From Chloroflexota bacterium (GTDB lineage: Bacteria; Chloroflexota; Dehalococcoidia; SM23-28-2; RBG-16-64-32), in assembly GCA_029262695.1 (NCBI GenBank), contig JAJCYV010000020.1:62001-126000 (forward strand): a DNA stretch of 64,000 nt. The letters are read 5' to 3'. The stretch's first letter is position 1. Every line of letters starts with the position of its first letter. Positions 24,127 through 31,525 of this stretch are shown piece by piece. A program made the translations under genes and the position numbers. The notes beneath the pieces are model-generated. The model saw only the letters and a program-made list of their open reading frames with translations, was not told the DNA's origin and searched no databases.

Positions 24127-24216
24127 TCGAGGCCTTTCGGCCATCAATCATCGCCACGATCACCGCCGCGTCCGCCACGATCATCGCCGGGTAGAACAAC
24201 AGCCAGCGGGCGAGCT

Positions 24217-24444
24217 TCACCTTCCTTGTTCTTCCCCAGGGTCGGGACTGTTGATGATCTCGCAATAAGCGTAGTCGTCACAAGCGCGCTCCCTCTCTCT
24301 CCACAGGTCAGGATAGCGGTCCTTAGTGCGGTCGGTGATGAGGAGCCACGTATCGGGAGAACCATCGTCATCGGTGAAGTACTCCGACATGAAGACGTCT
24401 AGCTGGTCGTGGTTGACCCAGTGGCCCGCGTCCTTGATGATCAC
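24217..24444 (-). pseudogene. Chimeric remnant carrying the 3' end of the alpha/beta-hydrolase gene
   Basis: The first ~19 codons (IIKDAGHWVNHDQLDVFM) repeat the catalytic-His segment of the hydrolase at 25222-26085; the rest (FTDDDGSPDTWLLITDRTKD) is unrelated. DNA 24388-24461 matches 25252-25325 with one mismatch in 74 bases. It is a broken duplicate rather than a working gene. Confidence 0.5.
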
Positions 24445-25325
24445 CGTCTCGTGCCCGGCGAGGTTGGCCAGGGCGCGCTAAGCGCAGTCAACAGTCGCTG
24501 AATTCACGGAGCGTCTTCGTCCGGGCTATCTTCGTCCGGGCTCTCTTCGTGCCGGGCCACCGCCCGTTCCTTGGCGCTATGCAAGACACCCGCGGTTACC
24601 TCCTCCAGTTCGTCGATCTCGTCTACGCTCAGCTGCTCTATCCGCTGCAGATAGTAAGTTATGGTGTCGATAACCTGGCGCTTGGGCTTGCGCCAGGTAA
24701 GCAGAAAGTACGAGCTGAAGGCCGCGATGACGCTTCCGAAGAAGAGAGCCACGCTTACGATAGTGAAGATAGATCCAAGGACCCTGCCAGGCGCCGTAAC
24801 CAAATCAACGTCGCTGTGGCCGACGGTTGTGAACGCTGCAACGGCCCACCAGAGGCCGATCCAGTAGGAGGTTACGTCGGCCTCATTGGACGTCCGCTCG
24901 ATCAGGAAGATCGGGACGGGGACAATGATCACGAGGAGTGCCAGGAACGCGATGACAGGCAGAACAAGGGTCTGCGTGAAAACATCCCTCAAGAGAGCAA
25001 AGGCGGCGGCGACCGCCCCAACCGTTTCTCGCCTGATGGAGGCGAGGCGAGGCTTGCGCGTTCCTACCAGCAACACGCGGTCGCCCGGCCGCGAGCTTTG
25101 GATCAGGCGGCGAGGTCGCTTGCCCCTTTGGTCAGCCATGGTTCGACGTGGACAGGTGCATACACAACAATCATAAACCTCCGCCCAGAAATCGGCTTGC
25201 CCCTCGGCCCGAAGGCCCGCGTCACTCCGCCAGGAAGCGCTCGACGTGCTCCATGAAGACGTCTAGCTGGTCGTGGTAGACCCAGTGGCCCGCGTCCTTG
25301 ATGATCACCGTCTCGTGCCCGGCGA
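24388..25325. repeat. 74-bp direct repeats bracketing the K+ channel gene
   Basis: 24388-24461 and 25252-25325 are the same sequence (one T/A difference) in the same orientation. The ~790 bp between them hold one gene. The right copy is inside the hydrolase CDS, the left is its orphaned copy. Confidence 0.85.
24504..25139 (-). CDS. Two-TM potassium-channel-like protein
   Basis: 211 residues. Two membrane helices (about 58-80 and 120-145) flank a pore loop with the filter FTTVGHSD, a variant of the K+ channel signature TVGYGD. The N-terminus is basic and cytoplasmic; the C-terminus has a helical segment (TITYYLQRIEQLSVDEIDELEE) and an acidic tail with two DEDSP-type repeats. It belongs to the Ion_trans_2 family; the altered filter could change selectivity. 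It lies between two copies of a 74-bp repeat, suggesting it was inserted here. Confidence 0.8.
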   Translation of the reverse strand: MADQRGKRPRRLIQSSRPGDRVLLVGTRKPRLASIRRETVGAVAAAFALLRDVFTQTLVLPVIAFLALLVIIVPVPIFLIERTSNEADVTSYWIGLWWAVAAFTTVGHSDVDLVTAPGRVLGSIFTIVSVALFFGSVIAAFSSYFLLTWRKPKRQVIDTITYYLQRIEQLSVDEIDELEEVTAGVLHSAKERAVARHEESPDEDSPDEDAP

Positions 25326-26085
25326 TCACGTCCGCGCGGCCGGTGGCGTCGGGGTCCACCGCCCAGCTCTCCGCGCCCTTGATCAGCAGCGTCGGCGCCG
25401 CGATCTGCGACCAGATCACCATCGCGTCCTCCATGTTGAACTCATACGGAGAGCGGATGCGCACGTAGTTGTCGAACTTCCAGGTGCAGGTGCCGTCCTC
25501 GTTGCGCTTGGCGCCGTACGCGGTCAGGTGGCGGGCCATCTCCGGGCTCAGGTGCGGGTTCGCCTCCATCATGCGCTTCGTCGCAGCCTCGACGTTCTCG
25601 TAGCGGCGCGGCTGGCGGCGTTCGACGTCGTGCATGTGGTCGATCCACTGCCGCATCCGCCTGTGCGCCGGCTTGTGCTCCTGCAGCGGCGGGCCCCAAC
25701 CCTCGACCGACACCAGCTTCGACACCTTGTCCGGGAACGTCCCCGCATACTGCAACGCGATCGCGCCACCGAGCGAGTGGCCGACGACGGTCAGCGGCCC
25801 CTCGATGCGGTTGGCCAGCGTCGCTACGTCCAGCGTGAACTCCGGGATGCTGTACATGCCGCCGATCGCCCAGCCGCTGTCGCCGTGGCCGCGCAGGTCC
25901 GGCGCGTAGATCGTGTAGCGGTCGACGAGCCTCTCGGCGACGAAGTCCCAGTTGCGGGAGTGGTCCTGCCCGCCGTGGATCAGCATCAGCGGCGGCTTAT
26001 CGCCGTCGCCCCAGACGTCGTAGTGCAACGTCACGCGCTGCGACTCGTAGGATTCGGAACGCGGCTCCGTCGTGTCCGCTGTCAT
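25222..26085 (-). CDS. Alpha/beta-fold hydrolase
   Basis: 287 residues with the standard layout: oxyanion loop LIHGGQDHSRNWD, DLRGHGDSG, nucleophile elbow VVGHSLGGAIAL, an Asp in the SWAVDPDATG region and the catalytic His in KDAGHWVYHDQ. No signal peptide. It resembles haloalkane dehalogenase/epoxide hydrolase-type and carboxylesterase-type enzymes; the substrate is unknown. Its start overlaps the stop of the upstream GNAT gene, so the two form an operon. Confidence 0.85.
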   Translation of the reverse strand: MTADTTEPRSESYESQRVTLHYDVWGDGDKPPLMLIHGGQDHSRNWDFVAERLVDRYTIYAPDLRGHGDSGWAIGGMYSIPEFTLDVATLANRIEGPLTVVGHSLGGAIALQYAGTFPDKVSKLVSVEGWGPPLQEHKPAHRRMRQWIDHMHDVERRQPRRYENVEAATKRMMEANPHLSPEMARHLTAYGAKRNEDGTCTWKFDNYVRIRSPYEFNMEDAMVIWSQIAAPTLLIKGAESWAVDPDATGRADVIAGHETVIIKDAGHWVYHDQLDVFMEHVERFLAE

Positions 26086-26573
26086 GCGCCCTCCTGGCTC
26101 CTGATCTCGTATAGCGGCGCGTAGACGCCGGGGTCGCTCCCCGGGATCACGAACGCGCCGACCAGCTTCTCGTAGAACTCCGCCGGGCCGACGCCGCCGA
26201 CGACTGCGTAGCCGTAACCCATCTCGCGCATCGACTCCAGGCAGCGCAGCAGGAGCAGCGCGCCGAGGCCGCTACCGCGCAGGTCCTCGCGCACGCCCGT
26301 CGGGCCGAAGTAGCCCTTCCGCGTACACTCGAACACCGCGAAGCCGACGATCTCGGCGGCCTGCAAGGCCACGTGAGCCGTGATCGGCGTGTGGTTGAAC
26401 GCGCGATCGGCCTCCAGCGCCCAGAGGCCGCCGAAGTTGGCCCGCGCGAACTCGCCCATCCGGGTGCGGTCCCAGGGCTCGGCGCGACGCACCCGGAAGC
26501 CGCCGTCCGCCACACGCTTTTCGTGCGGCGCCGCATCGGGCAGGTCATAGAGGCGCGCGAGCATGTCCGGCAT
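26082..26573 (-). CDS. GNAT-family N-acetyltransferase
   Basis: 163 residues. The acetyl-CoA loop is GVREDLRGSGLGALLLLRCL (RxxGxG/A type), preceded by VGFAVFECTRKGYFGPTG and followed by GPAEFYEKLVGA, the usual last strand and helix. Substrate unknown. Overlaps the hydrolase start by 4 bp. Confidence 0.8.
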   Translation of the reverse strand: MPDMLARLYDLPDAAPHEKRVADGGFRVRRAEPWDRTRMGEFARANFGGLWALEADRAFNHTPITAHVALQAAEIVGFAVFECTRKGYFGPTGVREDLRGSGLGALLLLRCLESMREMGYGYAVVGGVGPAEFYEKLVGAFVIPGSDPGVYAPLYEIRSQEGA

Positions 26574-26589
26574 AGCGCCCGCTATGATA

Positions 26590-26661
26590 CAGGTGCCAGG
26601 TGCTAGGTGTCAGGTGTGAGATGTGCGCGCCAGCACCTGGCACCTCACACCTAACACCTAT
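26590..26661. repeat. Inverted heptad-repeat element (AGGTGnn)
   Basis: Left arm has four heptads (GGTGCCA, GGTGCTA, GGTGTCA, GGTGTGA); the right arm has four complementary heptads (CACCTGG, CACCTCA, CACCTAA, CACCTAT). It can form a long hairpin between the GNAT start and DUF167. Similar TCACCTG heptads occur at 48834-48854. Confidence 0.7.
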
Positions 26662-26943
26662 GGAGGGGCACCGCTGGCTTACCTGAGAGTCCGCGTCACA
26701 GCTGGAGCACGCGCCGCCGGCCTGACCGGCTGGCACGACGGCACCCTGCGACTCAAGGTCCGCGCAAGGGCCGAGAAAGGCCGCGCGAACGCCGCCGTCG
26801 CGAGCCTGCTCGCCGAGAAGCTGGCGGTCCCGCCCTCTCGCGTCCGCCTCGCCCGCGGCGGCAGCTCACGCGAGAAGCTGTTCGAGATCGACGGCCTCAG
26901 CGAAGAAGAGCTGATGCGCCGGCTCGGCGCGCCGATGCTCTGA
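26623..26943 (+). CDS. DUF167 (YggU-like) protein
   Basis: The conserved part is YLRVRVTAGARAAGLTGW, then LKVRARAEKGRANAAVASLL, then VRLARGGSSREKLFEIDG, the full ~80-residue DUF167 fold. Family proteins normally begin at the YLRVRV strand. The only standard upstream start in frame is GTG 26623, inside the heptad repeat; GGAGGGG at 26663-26669 just before a CTG suggests a non-standard start near 26677 instead. Cytoplasmic, function unknown. Confidence 0.75.
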   Translation: MRASTWHLTPNTYGGAPLAYLRVRVTAGARAAGLTGWHDGTLRLKVRARAEKGRANAAVASLLAEKLAVPPSRVRLARGGSSREKLFEIDGLSEEELMRRLGAPML

Positions 26944-27010
26944 CCGGACGCAGCCACGTTTGCGCTCCCGCCGCGCAACGTTGTAAGAAAGAGCCACTGA
27001 AGGAGGGCAT

Positions 27011-27892
27011 ATGACAACACTCGAACTGATACTCCTCGGCACGGGGAGCCCCATCCACCAGCCGCACCGCTTCGGCAACTCGCAGATCATCCGCGGCGGC
27101 GACGCGAGCATACTTGTCGACGCCGGCTGGGGCGCCACCGTGCGCATGTACCAGTGCGGCGTGCCACCGCAGGGCATCGACGCCGTCTTCGTCACGCACC
27201 TCCACTCCGACCACACGACCGACTTCGCGGACCTCCTGGTCATGCGCTGGGTCGGTGGCGTCACGAAGCCCCTGCGCGTCTACGGCCCGGAGGGCACGGC
27301 GAGCATGATCGCCGGCTACCGGCAGGCGCTCGAGGCCGACACGCGCTTCCGCTTCGCCCACCACGGTGAGCAGCTGGCGCCCGTGGGGACCGAGTGCGAC
27401 GTGACGGAGATCTCCGCCGGCGTCGACCCCGTCGAGGTCGCCACTGTCGGCGACATCACGGTCAAGGCGTTCGAGGTGGACCATCGGCCGGTGATGCCGG
27501 CGTTCGGCTTCCGCCTGGAGCGCGGCGGAAGGTCGATAACGATCTCCGGCGACACGAACGCCTGCCCCGGCCTCCTCAACGGCGCCCAGGGTGCGGACAT
27601 CATGGTTGCGGACTCGATGAACAAGGCGATGATGTCGATGCTGGAAGAGAACATCCGCCGCAGCGGCAACGAGCTGCAGGCCGGCCTGCTCGCCGATGCG
27701 CACAGCTACCACAACGACGTCAAAGACGCCGCCGATATCGCGCAGAAGGCCGGCGTTAAGCACCTGGTCCTCTCGCACGTCATGCCCGCGATCGTCGAGG
27801 AGCAGACCCCGCAGTTCACGGAAGGACTCGACGCCATCTTCACGGGCAAGATCAGCGTCGGCCACGACCTCGCGCGGTACGGAATAGAGTGA
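27011..27892 (+). CDS. Metallo-beta-lactamase-fold hydrolase, RNase Z/arylsulfatase-like
   Basis: 293 residues with GAAGGAGG upstream. Motifs: LILLGTGSP at the N-terminus, THLHSDHTTDFADLL (HxHxDH), ISGDTNAC with the metal-bridging Asp, and a C-terminal LSHVMP. The LGTGSP start and spacing match the RNase Z/ElaC and AtsA subgroup; the flexible arm of true tRNase Z is not obvious, so a general phosphodiesterase or other hydrolase is likely. Confidence 0.8.
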   Translation: MTTLELILLGTGSPIHQPHRFGNSQIIRGGDASILVDAGWGATVRMYQCGVPPQGIDAVFVTHLHSDHTTDFADLLVMRWVGGVTKPLRVYGPEGTASMIAGYRQALEADTRFRFAHHGEQLAPVGTECDVTEISAGVDPVEVATVGDITVKAFEVDHRPVMPAFGFRLERGGRSITISGDTNACPGLLNGAQGADIMVADSMNKAMMSMLEENIRRSGNELQAGLLADAHSYHNDVKDAADIAQKAGVKHLVLSHVMPAIVEEQTPQFTEGLDAIFTGKISVGHDLARYGIE

Positions 27893-27914
27893 CGCCGATC
27901 CGCCAGGCCGAAGA

Positions 27915-28379
27915 ATGACCGCCGCGCCCGGACGCCCCCGCTGGAGCATCATCCGCCTCGGATCGATCGTCGCCGCCGCTGCTGTCATCGCGGCCGCGTT
28001 CATGCCATGGGTGAAGGCAGACGTGGTCATCTTCACGCTCTCCGTCAACGGTATGGACCGCGACGGCCCCTACACCGCCGCTCTCGGCGCGGCGATCGTC
28101 ATGGCGATACTGGCGTCAGTCTACACGCAGCTTTCGAGCCGCCACGCGTTCACCGCCGTCGCGGTCTTCGGCTCGCTGATCGCGCTCATCGGCTTCCTGA
28201 CGTGGATCGACGTCGAAGGCGCGGTTGATGTCGACGGCCAGGAGCTGGAAGGTCTGCCCTTCGTCACCGTCTCCCCTCAGGCCGGGCTCGTGATAACGAC
28301 CGTGGCAGGCATCGTCGCCGCCACGCTGGGCCTCGCCGGCGCCCGGCTGGAAGCGCCACCGCCGGAGCCCACCGACTAG
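27915..28379 (+). CDS. Four-helix membrane protein of unknown function
   Basis: 154 residues with four predicted TM helices (about 14-33, 52-70, 75-92, 120-142). SVNGMDRDGPYTAALGA and WIDVEGAVDVDGQELEG are external loops. It starts 22 bp after the MBL gene and is probably co-transcribed. No family named. Confidence 0.65.
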   Translation: MTAAPGRPRWSIIRLGSIVAAAAVIAAAFMPWVKADVVIFTLSVNGMDRDGPYTAALGAAIVMAILASVYTQLSSRHAFTAVAVFGSLIALIGFLTWIDVEGAVDVDGQELEGLPFVTVSPQAGLVITTVAGIVAATLGLAGARLEAPPPEPTD

Positions 28380-28660
28380 CCGGGGAAGCGCTCCGCCATC
28401 GCCCGCTCGTACTCCGGGAAGTAGCGCGCGATCACCGTCAGATCGAACGAGCCCAGTATCGACTCCTTCGGCTCACGCTCCAGGAGGAAGGCGAACGACT
28501 CCCGGACCAGTTCATCCGGCTCCGCGCCGCGGGCGAGGCGGTCGCGATCGATGCGCGAGAGCGTCACTTCGTGCCGCGACTCGCTCCCGCCGTCGGTCAC
28601 ACGTACGTCGAAGCGCCAGCCGCCGGCCGTCTCGCTGGACTCAACGCTGATCTCGGCCAT
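28376..28660 (-). CDS. Small hypothetical protein
   Basis: 94 residues from ATG 28660, which overlaps the stop of the upstream MBL gene (TGATG). It has a beta-rich N-terminus WRFDVRVTDGGSESRHEVTL and a helical C-terminus VRESFAFLLEREPKESIL. Likely an operon partner of the MBL gene; no family recognised. Confidence 0.65.
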   Translation of the reverse strand: MAEISVESSETAGGWRFDVRVTDGGSESRHEVTLSRIDRDRLARGAEPDELVRESFAFLLEREPKESILGSFDLTVIARYFPEYERAMAERFPG

Positions 28661-29334
28661 CAAGCGCCGCGGCGGCGCTCCATCTCCTGCCGCACGAACG
28701 GGTTCGTCTGCTTTTCGGCGTCGATGCGCGTCTCCTGCATGTGGCCGGGCAGCACTATCGTCTCGTCCGGCAAGACGAGGAGCTTGTCGATGATGCTCGC
28801 CATCTCCTGATCGTAGTCGCCGCCGGGGAGGTCCGTGCGGCCAATCGATCCGGCGAAGAGGGTGTCGCCGCTGAAGAGCATGCCGTCCGAGTAGTAGGAA
28901 AGGCTGCCGGGCGTGTGCCCCGGTGTGTGGATCACCGTCAGCTTGACGCCCGCCACCTCGACGACATCGCCGTCCGCGAGATTGTAGTCAGGTGCAGGCG
29001 GGTCCGGCACTTCGCGGCCGGTGAACATGAGCGCGCTCTTCGCAGCCTGCGCCGCGATCGCGGCCTCGTCGCCGTGCATCAGGAAGCTGGCGCCGGTTTC
29101 GTTCTTTATGCCGCCAACGCCGAGGATGTGGTCGACGTGGGCGTGCGAGTTGGCGATCGCTTTGATCTTGACGCCCATGTCGCGCGCCATTGCCAGGATG
29201 TCCTCCGCCTGGTCGCCGGGGTCGATGCAGATCGCCTCGCCCGTGCGCCGGTTGCCGATGACCCAGCAGTTCTCCTGGAAGACGCCGACGACCATGCCTC
29301 GCACCATCAGCTCGCTGACCTGAGGGTCTGCCAT
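28660..29334 (-). CDS. Metallo-beta-lactamase-fold hydrolase, glyoxalase II-like
   Basis: 224 residues. Two-metal site motifs: NSHAHVDHILGVGG, HTPGHTPGSLSYY, FSGDTLFAGSIGRTDLPGG and LPGHM. This is the hydroxyacylglutathione hydrolase (GloB)/YcbL type, although the glutathione-binding C-terminal domain is absent, so the thioester substrate may differ. Confidence 0.85.
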   Translation of the reverse strand: MADPQVSELMVRGMVVGVFQENCWVIGNRRTGEAICIDPGDQAEDILAMARDMGVKIKAIANSHAHVDHILGVGGIKNETGASFLMHGDEAAIAAQAAKSALMFTGREVPDPPAPDYNLADGDVVEVAGVKLTVIHTPGHTPGSLSYYSDGMLFSGDTLFAGSIGRTDLPGGDYDQEMASIIDKLLVLPDETIVLPGHMQETRIDAEKQTNPFVRQEMERRRGA

Positions 29335-29370
29335 GGCCCCAGTCTACCGGACGCGCAGCCCGAACGGCGA

Positions 29371-30147
29371 CTAGTTAGCTGCGACCGCGGGGACCGGCGC
29401 CGGCGTCGCCTGGCTGAGCCTGGCCCGAACGACGCGCCGGTCGGAGTAATAGCCGCCGAAGCGGCCACCGGTCGGCGAGTAATCCCCGCCGCAGGTGATG
29501 ACCGTGATCGTATCGTCATTCGTAGGGGCCATCATTGCGAGGGCGGACGAGTCGCTGGGGTCGATCAGGAAGTTCTCCTCGACCTTGTAGCTCAGCTCAG
29601 CCCCGTCGTCGGCGCGCAGGAGAATCTGATCGCCGTCACTGAGCTGTTCGAGGTCGAAGAAGACGCCGGCGCCGCCCCAGGTTCTATGGCCGGCAAGGAC
29701 GGCGTTGCTGCCCATGCCCGGCTCCGAGGACCAGTTGTACCAGGCCACTTCCTGGCCGTTCCGTGGCACTTCCGGGACAGAATCGGAGTCCAGGCCGAAT
29801 GCGTTGACCGTCGCGTCGACGCCGATGCGCGGAATGACAAGCTGGAAAGGCGTTGAGCCCAGCGGCGGCTCGATCGGCAGCTCGATCGGCGGCTCCGCGG
29901 CCGGCGATGGCAACGGGGTGGTGTAGCGGTCGAAGATGTGGTCAGGCTCGGCAACAAGCCGCGCGGCACTCCGTGGCTCCTGATCCGTGGGCGGCGCGGT
30001 CCCGGACAGCGCAGCGGCGAGCGAGCCGACCAGCGCCGCCAGCACAACGGCCGTCAAGAAGAGGCCTCCCGCAAGTAAAGGCAGGCGCCGGAGCCAGCGC
30101 CGGCGAGGGCGTAGTGTCGGTCGGTCGGAGCCAGCGTCTGCGTTCAT
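29371..30147 (-). CDS. Sortase (class D/F-like)
   Basis: 258 residues. An N-terminal TM helix (about 24-46) anchors it; a Pro-rich linker leads to the sortase barrel with the catalytic His in LAGHRTWGG, Cys in TVITCGGD and Arg in DRRVVRARL. It attaches surface proteins by transpeptidation in bacteria with a cell wall. AGGAAGG lies before the ATG. The upstream region carries four 20-bp repeats (30264-30343). Confidence 0.85.
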   Translation of the reverse strand: MNADAGSDRPTLRPRRRWLRRLPLLAGGLFLTAVVLAALVGSLAAALSGTAPPTDQEPRSAARLVAEPDHIFDRYTTPLPSPAAEPPIELPIEPPLGSTPFQLVIPRIGVDATVNAFGLDSDSVPEVPRNGQEVAWYNWSSEPGMGSNAVLAGHRTWGGAGVFFDLEQLSDGDQILLRADDGAELSYKVEENFLIDPSDSSALAMMAPTNDDTITVITCGGDYSPTGGRFGGYYSDRRVVRARLSQATPAPVPAVAAN

Positions 30148-30263
30148 GTAGATTAGCCTTCCTCGCGATTATAGAGGTGGTTCGCCTGATTGTGGAGACG
30201 CGGCAGAGGCGCCGTTTGTTAGACTTGGCCGCAATCCGCCTCAGCCGCCATCTTGGAGGCCAA

Positions 30264-30343
30264 ACCGAGCGCTTACTCTATTCACCGAGCGCCTGCTCGC
30301 TTCACCGAGCGCCTGCTCTGTATATTGAGCGCTCGCTATACAA
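30264..30343. promoter_or_regulatory. Four tandem 20-bp operator-like repeats
   Basis: Units start at 30264, 30284, 30304 and 30324, exactly 20 bp apart, with core ACCGAGCGC(C/T)TGCTC (last unit ATTGAGCGCTCGCT). The same core, ACCGAGCGCTCGCT on the minus strand, is at 31351-31364 just upstream of the TetR gene. They are therefore probably binding sites of that TetR protein, placed between the sortase start and the promoter of the structured RNA. Confidence 0.65.
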
Positions 30344-30367
30344 TGCTCGCATATACGCCCAAAACTA

Positions 30368-30396
30368 TTGACTCCACTCGCCGCAGGCCGTAATTA
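30368..30396 (+). promoter_or_regulatory. Strong sigma-70 promoter
   Basis: TTGACT at 30368-30373, a 17-bp spacer, and TAATTA at 30391-30396. It is the best promoter seen in this region and points right into the structured stretch 30403-30635. The operator-like repeats end 25 bp upstream of the -35 box. Confidence 0.6.
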
Positions 30397-30402
30397 ACGT
30401 GG

Positions 30403-30635
30403 TGAAAGGAGAGTATGGATGTGGCAATGCTTTTCGGCAAGTGCGGTCGAGAGGGAATCCTGGGGAGGGAAAAGCATCCATGGCTCTCGCCACCCATCGT
30501 TAGGAGGGTGGAGTTTCGAAGGTGCCCCGCGAGGCGAAAGCCGCACCCCGCGCGTCAGCTGCCGTATCTAGCAGGCTAGCTGGCCACCTCTTAAGGGCGC
30601 AGGTCCGCCGTGACATGGGCTCCACGGCGGGCCCG
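30403..30635 (+). ncRNA. Putative structured non-coding RNA or leader
   Basis: The ~230-nt stretch after the promoter has several good helices: ATGCTTTTC (30428-30436) pairs with GAAAAGCAT downstream, CCACCC with GGGTGG, GGC-GAAA-GCC with a GNRA loop, and the closing hairpin GGTCCGCCGTG/CACGGCGGGCC (30602-30633). No known class (SRP RNA, RNase P, tmRNA, 6S, common riboswitches) was matched by its key motifs. A 50-codon frame with a Shine-Dalgarno-like AAAGGAG exists but its composition is not protein-like. No gene follows on the plus strand, which favours a free-standing RNA. Confidence 0.5.
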
Positions 30636-30685
30636 GAATAGATCAGGGCCGCCGGTGGGGACGCTGGCGGTCCTGCTGCGTCTGC

Positions 30686-31327
30686 CTAGCCTGCCGGCTG
30701 GCGAAGTTCTGGTCTATCGGCCGTCAGACGCCCGGCGTGCATCATGAAAAGCGACCCCATGGCGCCCGGCGTATCGAACGCCTCGCCGCCGAGAAGACGG
30801 CCGACGCGCAGCCCGATATAGATCGCCAGCAGCAGGCTGGCCATCGCCCTCGCCTCCACCACCTTCGCGTCGTAGACGCCGTCGTCGATGCCACGCTGGA
30901 CGAGCGTCTCCAGCCAGTTCTGACGCAGCTTCCACGCGGACCGGCCCGTCGTTGCCAGCTTGTCGTTCTTGAGCGCCTCGGCCCAGATCTCGATCTCCAG
31001 GCGCGTCACGTTGTCGATATCTGCATCCCGCATCGTATCGGAGAAGAAGTCAGCCACCTGCCGGAAAGCCGACTCTGCATCATCGGCCCCTTCGATCAAA
31101 CTGCGCATGCGCTCGGTGGCGATCTTCGCAGAGTGCTCGATAACGGCGGCGATCAGCTCTTCTTTGCTGTCGAAGTAGTGATAGAGGCCACCCGGCGTGA
31201 TGCTGGCCTCATGGCAGATCTCGTCCGTCGTCGTCTCGTGGAATCCGGAGCGCAGGAAGCAGGCTCGTGCAGCTTCGATGATCTCCAGTCGGCGCGCCTC
31301 GACTTCTTCAGGCTTGAGTTTTGGCAT
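30686..31327 (-). CDS. TetR-family transcriptional regulator
   Basis: 213 residues. The N-terminal helix-turn-helix is TTTDEICHEASITPGGLYHY followed by FDSKEELIAAVIEH, the TetR hallmark. The ligand-binding domain is helical (LEIEIWAEALKNDKLATTGR). Its own promoter carries a palindrome (31351-31364) matching the four repeats before the sortase and the RNA, which suggests autoregulation and control of that divergent region. A GC hairpin at 30646-30673 may terminate it. Confidence 0.88.
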   Translation of the reverse strand: MPKLKPEEVEARRLEIIEAARACFLRSGFHETTTDEICHEASITPGGLYHYFDSKEELIAAVIEHSAKIATERMRSLIEGADDAESAFRQVADFFSDTMRDADIDNVTRLEIEIWAEALKNDKLATTGRSAWKLRQNWLETLVQRGIDDGVYDAKVVEARAMASLLLAIYIGLRVGRLLGGEAFDTPGAMGSLFMMHAGRLTADRPELRQPAG

Positions 31328-31350
31328 TCCGCCTCCGGTCGGCTATAGAA

Positions 31351-31364
31351 AGCGAGCGCTCGGT
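31351..31364 (-). promoter_or_regulatory. TetR operator candidate
   Basis: AGCGAGCGCTCGGT on the plus strand is a near-perfect palindrome around GAGCGCTC, 24-37 bp upstream of the TetR start. Its minus-strand reading matches the repeat core at 30264-30343. Confidence 0.6.
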
Positions 31365-31525
31365 ACGCAAGCCGAACCTATCGGAGTCCGGACAAAGTGT
31401 CAAGGCAATTGCCATCGGGATTCTGGAATCTTCTGGTATGTACTCCCTCATAGAACACCGCACGTTTCGTATGATGTAACCTCTCTGCCATCGACCGTCC
31501 CGCCAGAGGCCCGAGGAGGAACGAC

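Noticed and set aside
30403-30635. T-box, cobalamin riboswitch, SRP RNA, RNase P or tmRNA
   Set aside because: Diagnostic motifs (T-box TGGTACCGCG, SRP GGAAGGAAGCAGC-type, RNase P AGGAAAGTCC, tmRNA ends) are absent.
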